Positions 5,180 to 5,287 of a DNA stretch of 5,287 bases are shown in pieces. Location: the NCBI GenBank assembly GCA_039812545.1, contig JBDIAR010000203.1, forward strand, positions 1-5,287, read 5' to 3'. This DNA is from JBDIAR01 sp039812545 (GTDB lineage: Bacteria; Actinomycetota; Actinomycetes; Actinomycetales; Dermatophilaceae). Below the pieces are notes generated by a model. It was not told where the DNA came from. It saw only the letters and a list, made by a program, of their open reading frames with translations, and did not search any database. The translations under genes and the position numbers were made by a program. Position 1 is the first letter of the stretch; the number at the start of each line of letters is the position of its first letter.

Positions 5180-5264
5180 GGCGCACACCTTGGCATACGC
5201 CCTCGCCGTTGCGCATCATCCGCCCGTATGCCGCTCGCCCCGCGTCCGGGAGGCGCCCACAATT

Positions 5265-5280
5265 TCGCCCGATCGGGCGA
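5265..5280. other. Perfect 16-bp palindrome upstream of trpB2
   Basis: TCGCCCGATCGGGCGA is identical to its reverse complement. On the plus strand it is followed by TTTT, so it could be an intrinsic terminator for transcription leaving to the right. However, no plus-strand gene precedes it. It could equally be an operator for trpB2, whose start is 86 bp away, or belong to a gene outside the window. The sequence alone does not decide. Confidence 0.45.
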
Positions 5281-5287
5281 TTTTCGA

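Larger units (their letters stand above)
500..5231. repeat. Dispersed GGCATAC(C/G) motif, 14 copies
   Basis: The hexamer GCATAC or its complement GTATGC begins at 500, 1648, 1789, 2329, 2361, 2567, 2957, 3222, 3522, 3552, 3902, 4254, 5193 and 5226. Seven copies are in each orientation. Most are preceded by G and all but two are followed by C or G. Copies lie inside genes, in a terminator loop and in non-coding sequence. The span given runs from the first to the last copy. Confidence 0.75.

Noticed and set aside
3753..5219. Second long minus-strand frame overlapping trpB2
   Set aside because: The other minus-strand frame carries all TrpB2 motifs; this one is Arg/Gly-rich out-of-frame translation.

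Overview
The window looks like chromosomal DNA from a high-GC actinobacterium, probably from the Micrococcales or a related order, but the lineage is my inference. The base composition is strongly G+C rich. Third codon positions are mostly G or C, Shine-Dalgarno sites are GGAGGT-like, and the short run HTH gene - ribosomal bS22 - epimerase - (acyltransferase) matches an arrangement known from actinobacteria such as Mycobacterium (the Rv0500A-Rv0500B-Rv0501-Rv0502 region). Every gene I can support is on the minus strand, so transcription runs from the right edge to the left. The long plus-strand reading frames are antisense shadows.

Right half (5179 to 2213), read right to left. First is a TrpB2-type, PLP-dependent tryptophan synthase beta-like enzyme. 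Next is a leader of about 165 nt with a -10 box at its head and a recognisable T-box riboswitch. Last is an archaeal-type aspartyl-tRNA synthetase without the bacterial GAD insertion, whose anticodon-binding domain carries residues associated with non-discriminating tRNA(Asp/Asn) recognition. The T-box UGGN bulge reads UGGC, which is complementary to a G73-CCA tRNA end, as in tRNA(Asp) and tRNA(Asn). A second hairpin pairs an anti-Shine-Dalgarno stretch with the ribosome binding site of the synthetase. The leader therefore looks like a translational (sequestrator/antisequestrator) T-box. This is the most interesting object in the window.

Left half (2026 to 1). A 66-residue excisionase-like HTH protein is followed by a good intrinsic terminator. 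Then comes the 32-residue ribosomal protein bS22 (AURKAIP1/COX24 family), followed by a second hairpin. After that, an atypical SDR-family epimerase/dehydratase starting at TTG overlaps, through an ATGA junction, the start of another gene that leaves the window. By synteny that gene is probably a lysophospholipid acyltransferase-family protein, but only its low-complexity N-terminus is visible.

Across the whole window the hexamer GCATAC/GTATGC, usually as GGCATAC followed by C or G, occurs 14 times on both strands, in genes and between them. This is far more than base composition predicts.
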